A stretch of DNA of 64,000 nucleotides. It comes from Cynocephalus volans (taxonomy: Eukaryota; Chordata; Mammalia; Dermoptera; Cynocephalidae). The stretch spans positions 49,966,907-50,030,906 of the forward strand of contig NC_084463.1 in NCBI RefSeq assembly GCF_027409185.1. Reading direction: 5' to 3'. Made by a program: the position numbers and the translations under genes. The notes under the pieces were generated by a model. The model had not been told where the DNA came from, ran no database searches, and saw only the letters and a list, made by a program, of their open reading frames with translations. Positions 1 through 11,984 of this stretch are shown piece by piece; position 1 is the first letter of the stretch; every line of letters starts with the position of its first letter.

Positions 1-1310
1 TTCAGTAAATGGTGCTTGAAAAATTGGAAATTCATATGTAGGAGAATGAAACTAGAACTGTACCTCTCACCATATACCAAATCAACTCAAAATGGATTAA
101 AGAATTAAATATACATCCTGAAATGATAAAACTCCTTAAAGAAAACATAATGGAAACACTCCAGTAAGTAAGATTGGGTACAGAGTTTAGGAATATGACC
201 CCAAAAGCACAGGCAACCAAACGAAAAATAAACAAATGGGATTATATCAAACTAAAAATCTTCTGCACAGCAAAATAAATTAACAGAGCAAAAAGACAAC
301 CAACAGAGTGGGAGAAATATTTGCAAAATATACTCTGACAAAGAGTTAATAAACAGAAGATATAAGAAACTCAAACAACTTAACAGCAAAAAAACAAGTA
401 ACCTAATTAAAAAATGGGCAAGGGAACTGAATAGGCATTTCTCAAAGGGAGATAAAGAAATGGTCAACAGACACATGAAAAAGTGCTCAATAACACTCAG
501 CATCAGGGAAATGAAAATCAAAACCACATTAAGACACCATCTCACCCCAGTTAGACTGGCTATCATCAAAAAGATGGAGAACAACAAATGCTGGCAAGGA
601 TGCAGAGAAAAGGGAACCCTCCTACACTGCTCGTGGGACAGTAAATTGGTGCAGCCATTATGGAAAACAGTATGGAGATTTATTAAACAACTTCAGATAG
701 AACTCCCATGTGATCCACCAATTCCACTGCTGGGTGTATACCCTAAGGAATGGAAAGCATCATGTCAAAGAGATACCTGCACCCCATGTTTCCTGCAGCT
801 CTATTTATAATAGCCAAGATATGGAACGAACCTAAATGTCCATTATTAGATGACTGGATAAGGAAAATGTGGTATATATACACAATGGAATATTACTCTG
901 CCATTAAAAGAATGAAATATTACCATTCACAGCGACATGGATGAACTTAGAGAAAATAATATTAAGTGAAATAAGCCAGGAACAGAAAGAGAAATACCAT
1001 ATGTTCTCACTAATAAGTGGGGGCTAAAATAATAAACATATAATTTAAAGAAAGAGAAATACAACATTCACAATAACATATTGAACTTTCAAAAGGAAAA
1101 ATAAGGTTACTAGAAGTGGGAAGTGAGGAAGGAGGGAGGAATTGGTAAAGGACCATGAATAGAAATGAGAATATATATTATTGAATATAATAGTTATTCT
1201 GATGTAGGCATCACATATTACACACAAGCACAGATATTCAACTCTGTACCCCACAGATATGTACATTCAAATATGTTACAATAAAAAAATTATACAAAAA
1301 GAAAGTTGGT
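1..1310 (+). mobile_element. L1 (LINE-1) 3' end: end of ORF2 plus 3' UTR
   Basis: The segment reads as the C-terminal part of L1 ORF2 followed by the 3' UTR. Broken stretches matching the conserved ORF2 end (WRFxKxLxIELPxDPxIPLLGxYPKE, then a [40 protein letters not shown] block) lie at about 660-940 in shifting frames. It ends in an AATAAAA / A-rich tail near 1285-1310. The 5' part lies beyond the window edge. Frameshifts and stops show it is dead. Subfamily not assigned. Confidence 0.9.
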
Positions 1311-1554
1311 GTGAAACGTAATTAAAACATGGAATATTAATATATTTCATAAATGAGATTTAGTAAAAAGACACAAGGACTTCTGTGAAAAAGTAGAAGT
1401 CCACACCTCCCATTGTCATCCCAGAGACTTTCAGTTTTGGAAATGACTATTCATTATTTCTTAAATTACTTAAATATACATTTTTATGTTTAATAAAGCC
1501 ATTATATAACTATTATATTTTTCCGATTATTTAATGTAAAAGGGATGACTGTTT

Positions 1555-2235
1555 TGTATATTACTTTCCTATTGTTGTTGTAACAAATCACCACAAATTT
1601 TGAGTTTTACAGAAACGCCTATTTATTATCTCACAGTCTGTAGGTCAGAAGTCCAGGCAACGTATGGCTTAACTGGTTTTCTGCTCCAGGTTTCATGGGG
1701 TCAAAATCAAGGTGTTGACAAAGCTCCTTCATTTTCAGGGTCTTTGTGAGTAACCTATTTTCAAGCTCATTCAGGTTGCTGGTAGAATTCCGTTCTATGT
1801 GGTTGTAGGACTGAGCTCCCTATTTCCTTGCTGGCTGTGGGTGGCTGGTCATTCTCAGCTTCTGGATGCTTCTTGCATTGCTTGGCTTCTCCCCTTTCCT
1901 CCATCTTTACATACAGCAATGGCAGGTTGAATCCTTCTCACACTTTGAATCTCTATTGCCTCCCCTTCAGCCTTTTGTCTCCTCTTTCTTATTCTGACAT
2001 GTCTCTGCCTGATTCTTCTGGCTTCCTCTTCCGCTTTCAACGGCTCATGTCATTATGCTTGAATGACCCTGGGTAATCATTCTCTCTTAAAGTTGGGTAA
2101 CTAGTCATCTTACTTCCATCTGCACAGTACCTTTGCAGTAATAGCTAGATTAGTGTAACCATGGGATCTTAGCACATGGGCAAATCTTTAGAATTTGCTA
2201 ATCACAATTTGCCTGCCTTTCAAGTTTATAAATTT
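1555..2235 (-). mobile_element. MaLR LTR, MLT1-like, old copy
   Basis: Read on the minus strand this follows the MLT1 LTR layout. On the plus strand one sees the diagnostic start TTTCCTATTGTTGTTGTAAC with TTATTATCTCACAGTCTGTAGGTCAGAAGTCC, then the middle block with AGCAATGGCAGGTTGAATCC and CACACTTTGAATCTCTATTG. It is diverged, with a worn distal end. No internal MaLR sequence is recognised beside it. Family assignment is from remembered consensus, not a search. Confidence 0.7.
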
Positions 2236-4190
2236 TTCATGCTTTTTTACTCAAAAACTTAGTGTGTGAAGCTGATGAATAAAGCATAACCCCACCAAGT
2301 TTTAGTCATTCAAAGAAAATTAATCACATGTGAAATATGCTAAGTCTTCTGTTAGAGAATGTAAATATACAAATAAAAGGCATGGCTCTATCCTCAAGAA
2401 ACTGAAACATTTTTTGAGGCTTTTTATAAACGAAACAATGAGAAGGCAAATTTTTTCATTTGATTGATAGATTGCTAAATTTTTTTTAGTCAATTAAATA
2501 CTCCATTGACGATTAATTTATTTGGAATTGAATAGTAAGACCTTATTTAAATAAAAAATTGTTTATAGAAAACTTCCCATGATTAGGGGATCACTGATCT
2601 TTCTTTTTAGTTAGCCCCTGGCTTCCTGGCTGAACTCAACCTGTGAGTCAAATTAGAAATCCAACAAAAAAAGTAACTCTAAAAAAGTTGGGTAAGCAGT
2701 TCCCCGGCTATGGCTCATGGTCCTCTGGCGATGTGACTTACAATTGTTGGACACCCCCTGAGTACTAGGTTGTATCAAATGATGCTCTAAGTTAGTTCTG
2801 AGAGTGTCCCTGGCACTGAGGGACATCTTACAATGCTGGGAATAATTGAGACTTGTGACTTTGGTGAAAAAGAGTGTGGAGCCCTTCACGATTGCTTTGT
2901 CCAGGAGCCTGAAGAGATCTTTGAGACTTGGTTAAGTTTGCTTTGATGGTGAATGAGGCAATGTTGTTAAAGTTAGCGAGGGACAGTGGCGTCTTGTTGG
3001 GTGTGTTACTGTAGACACCTTCCTCCAGAGCGCCTTGACTGCCTAAGGAGGAGGAAGGTAGATTGTTAGAAAACATGAATACCTGAGACCCTTGCTTTCC
3101 TCCGCTTGGGACTATTTGGGCTCAGAAAAATTTGACCCACCCTGATGGGTTCACTGCTGCCACTGAAAAACGTCTGCACTGTCCTCACAGAGGCTAAAGC
3201 AGCCCTGTGAGCAACGCGGTTGTCCTTTGAGTCACAGCAAGAGTGTAGGAAGAGCAGATGATAAGATCATGAAGCAGGCTAGATTTCTAGGTTTCTGTGA
3301 CACTCCCACTGGTTTCCAAGTGCAATTAAACCTCTTTATGAGGTCAGGTCAATCGAACGGGCACACAATCTGAGGTTTAGCTGGCAAATTCCTCTGCGTG
3401 AAAACAGTAGACACGCTCACATGAGCAGCCTGACCAGTAGAAAGAGCAGCCTAAGGTGGTATCCAGGCGCCCTCTCCTGAACGAACTGAGCACAGACCTT
3501 CTCCGAGGGATCGCTGGATCTGGTTACTCACGGTCAGGGTCTCCAGGGAGGACACTGACGGGCTTCCTAGCAAAAAGTTTATGACGAAGTATCCCACTAG
3601 GGTCTGCTTGATGACACCCCCTAACACAAGTGCTATCCCTTCTTCCCTTTCCGCGCCCTCCCCCCACCCCCAGTGAGTCTGGAGATGAATTGTAGAGCCC
3701 TGCCAACTTTTCCATGGACCTCGGGGCTGGATTTCAAAACTAAACAAGACCAGAGGTTGGGCTGAGCTCTGACTCTCCCCAAAGGAGATCAGAGGTCCTA
3801 TGACAAAGTCAGGATTTAAAAGAGGGTGTGGAGAATTGCACTTCTTGTGCCTTCTGGATATGAGGTGAACAGGTGACTTTGATACATGCAACACCTGACG
3901 CCAGGTTGGGGAATAGCTAATAATACTTTTTGCTTTGGAGTCTGAGGCCACCATCATTGGAACCCTTGCTCACATCCAGCTGTGAGTGGGTCCTTTTGGA
4001 CCCCTATAAACTTTGTTGTCATGGATCCCACTATTGAATATATTATCAGTATGGTCTATTGTATTGCTATTAGTCTATGTCTCCTGCTACTCACCTTTGC
4101 CCTGAAACGCTGATGGGAATTACTGCACTTAGGGCTATCTTAGTGGGGCATGTGGAAGACTGTGCGCCAATCCAACTAACTAATGCTTCG
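2236..4190. other. Unassigned intergenic sequence
   Basis: No gene, RNA or clear repeat recognised. The left part (to about 2,600) is AT-rich, the remainder moderately GC-rich. Because an ERVL pol relic follows on the plus strand, part of 2,600-4,190 could be decayed gag/protease-side retroviral sequence, but I could not see a supporting motif. A minus-strand open frame of 168 codons at 3,451-3,957 has no recognisable domain and is judged chance. Confidence 0.5.
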
Positions 4191-4199
4191 TGCTACTGC

Positions 4200-6430
4200 C
4201 CCCCTAAAATGATGTCAGCTGCCTGGGAGAGAAAATAAGATAATTACCCTTATTGCCAAAGGCCTTTGGGAGGCTATTTCTCTATTTGATAGTATTTGAT
4301 AGCCATGTCTAGCCTTGCACAAGGCCTGGAGACTCACCATTTATTGTAGGAAGCTAAATGCTGTAGCTCAGCCTTTGGCTCCAGACCTAACTGACATGGG
4401 ACTGACCTGAGCTGAAAGAACTTAATATGCAGCAGTTGACATTGCACTTGCCTTTCTCAGCCTTCCTCTCTACCTGGTTGATCAGGTTCAGTTTGCCTCT
4501 ATTTTGAATGGGTTGCAAAACACCATTTATTTTCGTCTACTAAAAGGCTACTTAAATTTCCTGACTATCTGATATCTATTGGTAGACCACGATCCAGATT
4601 TCCCCCCCCCCCCCCCCGCCCTTTGGGAGAGAGAACTAGCGTTTTGCTATATTGATGACATCCTCTTTATGGGCTGAGACAAGGGAACTGCCCAATAAGG
4701 ACCGGAAGGCCTCATAACCTACAGGTGTCAACATGGCTGCAGATAATGTATAAGGACTTAGTACCCAAGTGAAATTCCTGGGTGAAATCTGGAAAGAGGC
4801 ATGACATCTCATTGCAGAGGAGACAACTGGCAAGTTTTGACCTTCTTTCCCCTGACAAATAAAAAGGAGGCCATTTTTATTAAATCTGTTTGGCCACTTG
4901 GGCTCTTACATTCCCCATGCAGAAATTCTGGTGACATTCATCTACTGTATTACCAGATAGGCTATACTACCTTTGAGTAGGGCCTTGACTGGTAAGACAC
5001 CATGGAGACTCTTCATCAGGCCACCTAATCTGCCCTTTTCCTGGGCCCCATCAATCACATTTGCTGTTTGAGTTGCAGATCTGAACAACTCAAGTTAGTT
5101 TGCTGACCCAAGTCTATTACTGATTGGAAATTGTCACTAGCTAGTGACACCCTTTCAACGTATGGGCCTATGAGCTCCTGCAGTTGGCTGAAAGGTACAT
5201 ACCCTGTGAGAGGCAATTCTTGCCCTATTATTTGGCCTTGATGGGTAGTATGTGATTCATGGTTATGAAGTAGTCTTAGCATGTCATGAGTCTGAATATA
5301 GGCCTCAATTTGTTAAACGGGGCTCTAGTTAAGTGGGAATGGTACATACAGGAGTGGGTGAAGCTTTGCCAGCTGGGGTCTTGCAACTTCACTAAAAGCT
5401 TCAGGAGTGCCCGTCCCCCTCTGCCTCCCAGGCATATCACCAAAGTAGCCACTGTCTCTGGTGTCCCAATGGGGACTCAGATATAGAGACCCTCTGGATC
5501 ATACATGGGCCTAGTTCACCTGTGGCTCTTCCCAGTTAAGTTCAACATGAATAGAATGGGGTGTGGCTGCTGTCCAAACTGAGAGAAGCCTGTCCTTTAC
5601 TGAATACAGTAAAGAAGGCTTGGTATAATGGGCAGAGCTTCATGTGGTGTAGAGGCTATGCAGGCCACCACAGTAAATGAGGTAGGTTATTTTTTCACCT
5701 AATCATGGGTCGTAGCTAATGGCCTGGATGTTTTTTAGGGTCACTGGAAAGCCTCAGACTACAAAAAAAATAACCCTCCCTCTTTCCCCATACACCTCCA
5801 TGAGGAAAAGAGATCAGGATAAAAATTGACTCTGTTCCTAAGATGCTTTTTGTCATCCATGTGGATATTCAACAGAAAATCCCCTATGATGACAAAGGGG
5901 AAAATAACAAATGAGCAGAGTATAGTTGTCAGCTAAATACATGAAATGATTTGTTCTCTGCCCCATAGGAAACAGACGTGCTTGGGTACATGGAGGAAAG
6001 ATCATAGAAATTCAAACAACATCCTAAGTTAAGTCTGCATTCACAGACTGCCACTATTGTCAGCAATGCTGAAACAGCATTTACATGGACAAGCTGTCCC
6101 ACCTGCCCGAATCTGGCTGAGGCTAAACCTACTGCTCAGGTGCATGTCCCTACAGCCAATGGGCCAGGGAGTTCTGCACAAATAGATCAGGTTTGGCCTC
6201 TCTTCCCATCTGGAGGAGTTCTGTTGGATCCTGACTAGTTGACATTTTCTCCAGGTTTGACCTGTCTGCACATTTCACTGACTTTGGCCATACTTTCCAG
6301 GCCCTACAAGGCAACATTTGTTTCCTGTTTGGGTTCCTTGAATACATTAAATTTGATACGACCCCCAGATTGTGGCCCATGCTACACATCAATGAGCCTC
6401 ATCATGGAACACATGATGCTCTAAACATGT
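4200..6430 (+). mobile_element. ERVL-type endogenous retrovirus pol relic (RT, RNase H, start of integrase)
   Basis: In broken plus-strand frames the order of an ERVL pol is visible. An RT block-1 signature (WRLT followed by RKLNAV) lies near 4,330-4,370 and the RT active-site motif YIDD near 4,650. An RNase H block (SWVVANGL) is near 5,705-5,735, and an integrase-core-like stretch (QIDQVWPLFPSGG) near 6,185-6,225. Many stops and frameshifts, and a run of about 15 C residues at 4,604-4,618, separate these blocks, so no product is possible. No paired LTRs were found next to it; MLT2 LTRs (the LTR class of ERVL) occur far away at 50-51 kb. Similarity to HERVL-type pol is from memory of the family. 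Confidence 0.8.
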
Positions 6431-9400
6431 TCCATGTCATCCCCAAGCCACAGGGGTGTAAATGTAATAATAATCATTTTAACCAAAACTTCAAAAAACT
6501 ATAGTTCCCTGAACTTTAGTAGTGAGAATTTGGGGTGTTTTATTACTGGACACATGTAGAATTTCAAGAGACGTAGGGTAAAGAAATATGAAAGTGCACT
6601 GACCAACACAGAAACAAAATGTAGAGAGCATCTATAACTCAAGGAACACAGTGTATAGAGAATAGAAAATACAGATCACAAGGAAGGTGCTCAAAATGTT
6701 TTTTGAATAAATGCATATTTTGAGCTTACTGCAAAGTGGAGGGAAAAGATAGTTGAGGAGAAACTGAATAAAATCATGAGGAAAAAATTAAATGTGTATA
6801 AAGGGAAGGCAAAAGCAAACGAGAGATTACAGATTACACATAAAAACATCCGGCTAAACTATTGGCTTATATCCATGACCATGATATTGTTTCTTTAATT
6901 TTTCATGTTCATTTAAAGGAACGCATACTATATGCCTTATGTATTCAAAAAGACAGTCAAAATTATCAGTAAATACCATTTTTGGTTAGTTTTTAAAAAA
7001 ATATTAACCACTATACAGCATTATATTACCATGCAAGCCAGAGAGTTTTTTTGTTCTTTTTCTTTACTTTTAAATTGAACGCTAAAAGTATGTTAGGAAA
7101 GATTGATGAAAATAATTTAAAATTCATTGTTTAATGAGAAAAATGCATTAAGGTTAGAGGTTTAAACTTTGCTGAAGTCAAGAAGTATGAAAGTAGAATT
7201 CCTGACAAAGTTACCTTGTTTAAATTTTATGAGTCTCAACCAGAATATTATTAGGTAGAGTTGAAGTTATTATTATTATGATTCTCACCTTGAGAATAAT
7301 AGAATATGAATATTAGAACAAATGTATGTATATATTTCAAGCAATGAGATTTTTATTGTGCGATCCCCTCTTCGATGTCCTTATATGTCTCCAACATACT
7401 CATTCCTCCTGCTGAAGGGAGCTTTCTACAAACTGTGGGAGCTGAAGTTGGTTACTCAAAAAACTTTACACTGAATTAAAATCATTCCTTCTGCATCTTA
7501 TTTTCATTGGCCCTGGGACAATATGTAGACAGAACCCCACACAGTAATTAATAACTCATGTTTTAAACATGTTATCCTCACAATTGCTCTACAAAGCGGC
7601 AACCCGAATGGCCATTCAAACTCAAGCACAAATAGTTTAAGTATATATTTCAAGTTTACGAATATAGTATGTGACTGAGACAGCCTTCACAGCCAGGCAG
7701 TGTGGCTTTAGAATTCACATCTAATCATTGTTATGTTTTCTTATGGTATGGCTTAAACAAAATGTGGTTGATATATATTGAGTTTGTATCAACGATCATA
7801 TGATTTCTTTGTATCAATGATCATAATATGATATCTTTAATTTTCTTGGATGCTTTGCCACCAACAATTTGTACTCAATCTGTTCTCTTTGATGACTCCC
7901 ATAGCTGCAATTTCTGCACTAATGGTATATCTTACTAAAATAACAAGAGAAAGCAAAACTGACAATATCATGCTTGTCCTGAAAAAGGAAATTATGAGAG
8001 CATTTAAAACTGCCTTTTTTACATTCTTTTCATTTTTGGTAAATCCAATTTGTTTCCTATCTCTAAATTGATGGGTGACCAGATTAATCCAGTGTTCCAA
8101 AATCTAGTGTCCCAAGAAAGTAAAATACCTGACTTAAGAATGTTGATAAGCTAAATGGCCCCATATAGTGAATTTTTAGCAGGTACGTACACCATGAGCT
8201 TTCTTTCTGTCTCAATATCCCATGAGAACTATCCACTTATTAAGCAATTACTGAGATTCCACAGGATTTACCTAATAAGTATTAGACAAAACCAGACATT
8301 TTAATCACAAAAATGAAGCTATTTCTATGACTCGACATTCCTGGAGGAAATGACATTAGCTAAAACTCATCAGCAGAATCATGATGCCTGTCTTTGATTT
8401 TATGTAGAGGGCAAAGGAAAGGGTCCTTACAGTAGGTTCACAGGGGCAGCTGTGAGAAGAGTCTCTGTGTTTTTATGGTCCCATTCAAGACCCGCTTGGA
8501 TCAAGGTCTGGGCTGTCTGTGTAAACCAAAACAACAGGGCAAGAACATACAGCAGTTAATATAAAAGTTGTCATTACTTACTTGTGACACTTTGAGTGTT
8601 TCGTTGATTCTACTCACTTGTTTTTAGATTTTCTAAATTTTATGAAAGTGTATTTCATTAGTTATGAATATAAGTTATAATTTTAGCGTTACATTTTTAT
8701 TGTTCTTATTTTATTTTGGATACAAAATTCTTTTAGTTATGGTTCATTTAAATGTTTTCTTTCTTTCTTTCAGATACTAACAAGAGAAGAAATACTAACA
8801 AGAGAATCAAAAATTTCTATATTGATTTTCATGTGGTACTTTCTTCATTTGTAATGAAAATTCATTTGACTGAGTTTACTACACATACTTTTGACATCTT
8901 GTTCCATCCTATCAAGTTTATTTAAATCATTATAACTTTCAATGAAACAGAAAAAAATATATTAATTTGAATTTCAGATTATATTTGCAAGCTTTCTCAA
9001 TTGTTGAGTATGTTACTATATTACCATATCTTGAAGTCATCAGGGCTATTCTGCAAATCAAATGTTTTCATTGTTCTGATTAAAATATTTATGTTCACAT
9101 TAATAATACTTTCTATGACTTTCAATGCTTCCCTTAATTCTAAGAAGTATAAAATATCTTTGCAATCTCTATCATTTATTTTTTTAAAAGCTTTCCTTTA
9201 ATTTCTACCTCATTTAAAAACAAACCAACAAATAATAAAACAGTTGATAGGTTGACAATGTAGGCCCAGAGGTTGCTTACATTTGTGGGCAAAGCTCTAA
9301 AACACAATTTTGAATATTTACCTAATTATAGTTCATTTGAAAAAATATTTGGCCTTTTGTAGTATTAAATGAATATGTCATCATGTATAGGTTCACCATG

Positions 9401-10900
9401 GTACAAAAGCTACAAATAAGAGTGTTATACTGGCAACTCAAATACCATGAGCGGCATTGACATTGGCACTAAACGTTTCAAAAAAGGCAAATGTCTATGT
9501 TAATAATCTGAACAGAAGATATTTACAGTATTCCCTCTATTTACATGGTAGTTTCATGCTTAGAAAAAATCCTAGATATTTTAAATTCATATTCAAATAT
9601 ATCAGTAGTATTTTGTGTTTTTATGTAAATTTTAATTATTAATAACTGTTTTACTTACATGAATGCTTGGCTAGGCATTGAAAATCATGAAAATGAAAAA
9701 TGTAGCAAGAAAGTTAATTGCAATATGTGAAAACACATATTCTATGGGAAAAACTGGAGAGGATAGAGGAAGGGGATAACTAGAAACATGCCGATTGAAT
9801 AAAATAGAGCATTGTTAAAGAGGGTTTGGATGACTTGTAAAGGAGTTGAGGCTTTAAACTATAGGACACAGGAAACAAATGTACAGAATTCTTAGGTTTT
9901 TAAATGATGAGTAAGTTTAAATTAAAAAAATATGAGAAAGATAGATTAGAATGGGTGAAATTTCAAAGGCATTTCTCATGTGTGGAAGTTATTTGGACTG
10001 TGGGAGTGAAGCAAGAATCTATTTCAGCCATCAACTTATTAGCATAAGTTACTTTGTGTATGATAAAATCAATATAGGAAATGGAAGGAACTGGAATGAA
10101 TTTGTTAGAGAATATAATTAATCTAATTAGAAGGTACTAAATATTAGTAGTTGTCATATACGGAGATTTAGAAATGAGCTCTGGAGCTCCAAAGTGAGGT
10201 TGCAGCTTGAGGTGTGGTTTATGAGTAATTGTTGAAGCTGTGGGCCATGGGTGTACCAGGAGACAGTATATATTAGTACGAGGAGAGCAGGGAGGCCACA
10301 ACCTTGGGTGTTGGTGAGGGATGGGTGAGTAAAGGGGATAGAGAGAGAGTAGCCAAGGAAAAACACTGAGAAACATATTCTGGAAGACAGAGAGATGAGA
10401 AGCTGCAAATAAAAACATAAGCATCACTTACTAGTACTGTAACTTACGTCTAAACATAATGAAGAAATAGTAAGAGAGAAGAGTTGACACAGAAGTTGTT
10501 CCTGATATAGTTGTCCTTTCTTTCTATGTTCTGATTGAGCATTTAAACAGTCAATTCTATAAACTAGGAAGGATAACAATTGCATAGTTTATTTTTACCC
10601 TAAATCTAGTATGCAAAGAATTTGAGGAGAAAATGTGAAAAACACTTCAACTAAAATATAAAAAATTCCTTTGTTGACAAACAAAAAGGAAATATATTAT
10701 ATATTTAATTTATAAATTATTACATAAGTTCTCAAATTGCATAATTTCTACAATTGCACAATGACCAAAAATAATGCCTATGAATTAAATAAGTGATTAA
10801 GGCATCAATCTCCAAAGTTATAGGGGATGTTGTTTTATATTATTTTTGTTTCTTTTGGTAAATAAAGGCTGATCAGAATAATAAATGAATTCCTGCTTAT
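6431..10900. other. AT-rich anonymous intergenic DNA
   Basis: About 4.5 kb of AT-rich sequence with no gene or confidently named repeat. An open minus-strand frame of 87 codons at 7,837-8,100 overlaps a 73-codon plus-strand frame. Neither shows a domain, promoter or splice context and both are probably chance. The stretch 9,990-10,430 has a purine-rich character like old, unnamed interspersed repeats. Nothing else supportable was seen. Confidence 0.5.
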
Positions 10901-10928
10901 CAGTATTTCTTTAGAACTCATCAAACGG

Positions 10929-11412
10929 TGTAGAGTATGCATAAAGCAAATGGACTTCACAGGGCCTGGTTTTCCAAAGCCCTGCAGTTTTAAATATTGA
11001 CCTTGCAAAGGACAGGAAATTTCCCCCAGGTTATATAGTCTCTATTGCAAGATAAAGGATTGTAACACAATTTGTAACACAAAAAGTTGCTGGCTCAAAG
11101 GCAGACAGGTTACTGATTGATATGTAAAGATGCTGGGAAACTGCTGTGGGTAGAAGGAACGTTTGCTAAGATCAAGCATTTGTTGGTGGATCAACTTCAC
11201 TTCTTGAAAACTGCATTATGGAATGTCTGTGGTTAAACTTGCTAAACTGTACTTAGAAACCCCCCACCTCTGTTCTTTTCCTGCAACTTCCTGGTCTGAA
11301 GAATAAATGCGGGAAGAGAACCCCAATTTGTGGTTAATTTCCCAAATGGAAGGAATGCCTCTATCTTGAGGGTTCCATGAGATTAACCCCTTTTTGGGGC
11401 TTCTCACTGCTC
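10929..11412 (+). mobile_element. Possible solo LTR (uncertain family)
   Basis: The stretch starts near a TG and ends near CTGCTCA. It has an AATAAA signal (near 11,302) preceded by a short pyrimidine-rich block, then a GGGCTTCTCAC end. That layout suits a retroviral LTR, but I recognise no named family and no target duplication. Confidence 0.35.
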
Positions 11413-11574
11413 AGAAGAGATGGGCTTAGAGTAATCTTTGGTGGCTCCATCATCCAGGGGCAAAGGGTAGACAAATCTGTGGGAGGCAAAGCAACAAAAT
11501 AATGTAGATTTGATTAGAATATTTTGCCTATTGTTATACAACATTAAAATAGAGTGTTTATCTTTTTTAGACTA

Positions 11575-11984
11575 TGATATTTATGGGGGACCATTATTTT
11601 GGACTAGTCTCTGGTACTAGGCCCCAGCAGACCAGATCAAACTAGAATGGAGTCACTTGGGCTTAGTGCCACAGTAATCAAACTATAGCTGGAAATGAGT
11701 CAGTTTTCCAAAAATACAGGAGATTCCAGTCAACCTGCACCAGAGTAATAAGTAAGTCCCCTGTGTTTTAGACCTATAAGAAAAGTAAGTTTGAAATGAC
11801 CATCAGCTTTTTGCACTGTTTCTGCTTTTTCAGCCCTCTTTTGCCTATAAAACCAACTCCCTCTGATCAGCTCATCAAAACACTCATTTATAGAATGAGG
11901 TTTTGCCTGATTCTAGACTCATAAATAAAAGCCAGTTAGATCTTTAAACCATTATTTTTGGAATTTTTGTCTCTTGACACAACA
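11575..11984 (+). mobile_element. Solo LTR, class I (gammaretrovirus-like) ERV
   Basis: About 410 bp beginning TGATATTTATGG and ending GACACAACA. It contains a TATA-like promoter (GCCTATAAAACCAACTCCC, near 11,843), a polyadenylation signal (AATAAA, near 11,923) and a GT-rich downstream stretch, the standard U3-R-U5 order. No internal proviral sequence follows and no convincing 4-5 bp target duplication was found. Family name not assigned. Confidence 0.65.

Noticed and set aside
7837..8100. 87-codon minus-strand frame with hydrophobic stretches, considered as a small membrane protein or processed gene piece
   Set aside because: No similarity recognised, no poly(A), start context or duplication, and the opposite strand is equally open.
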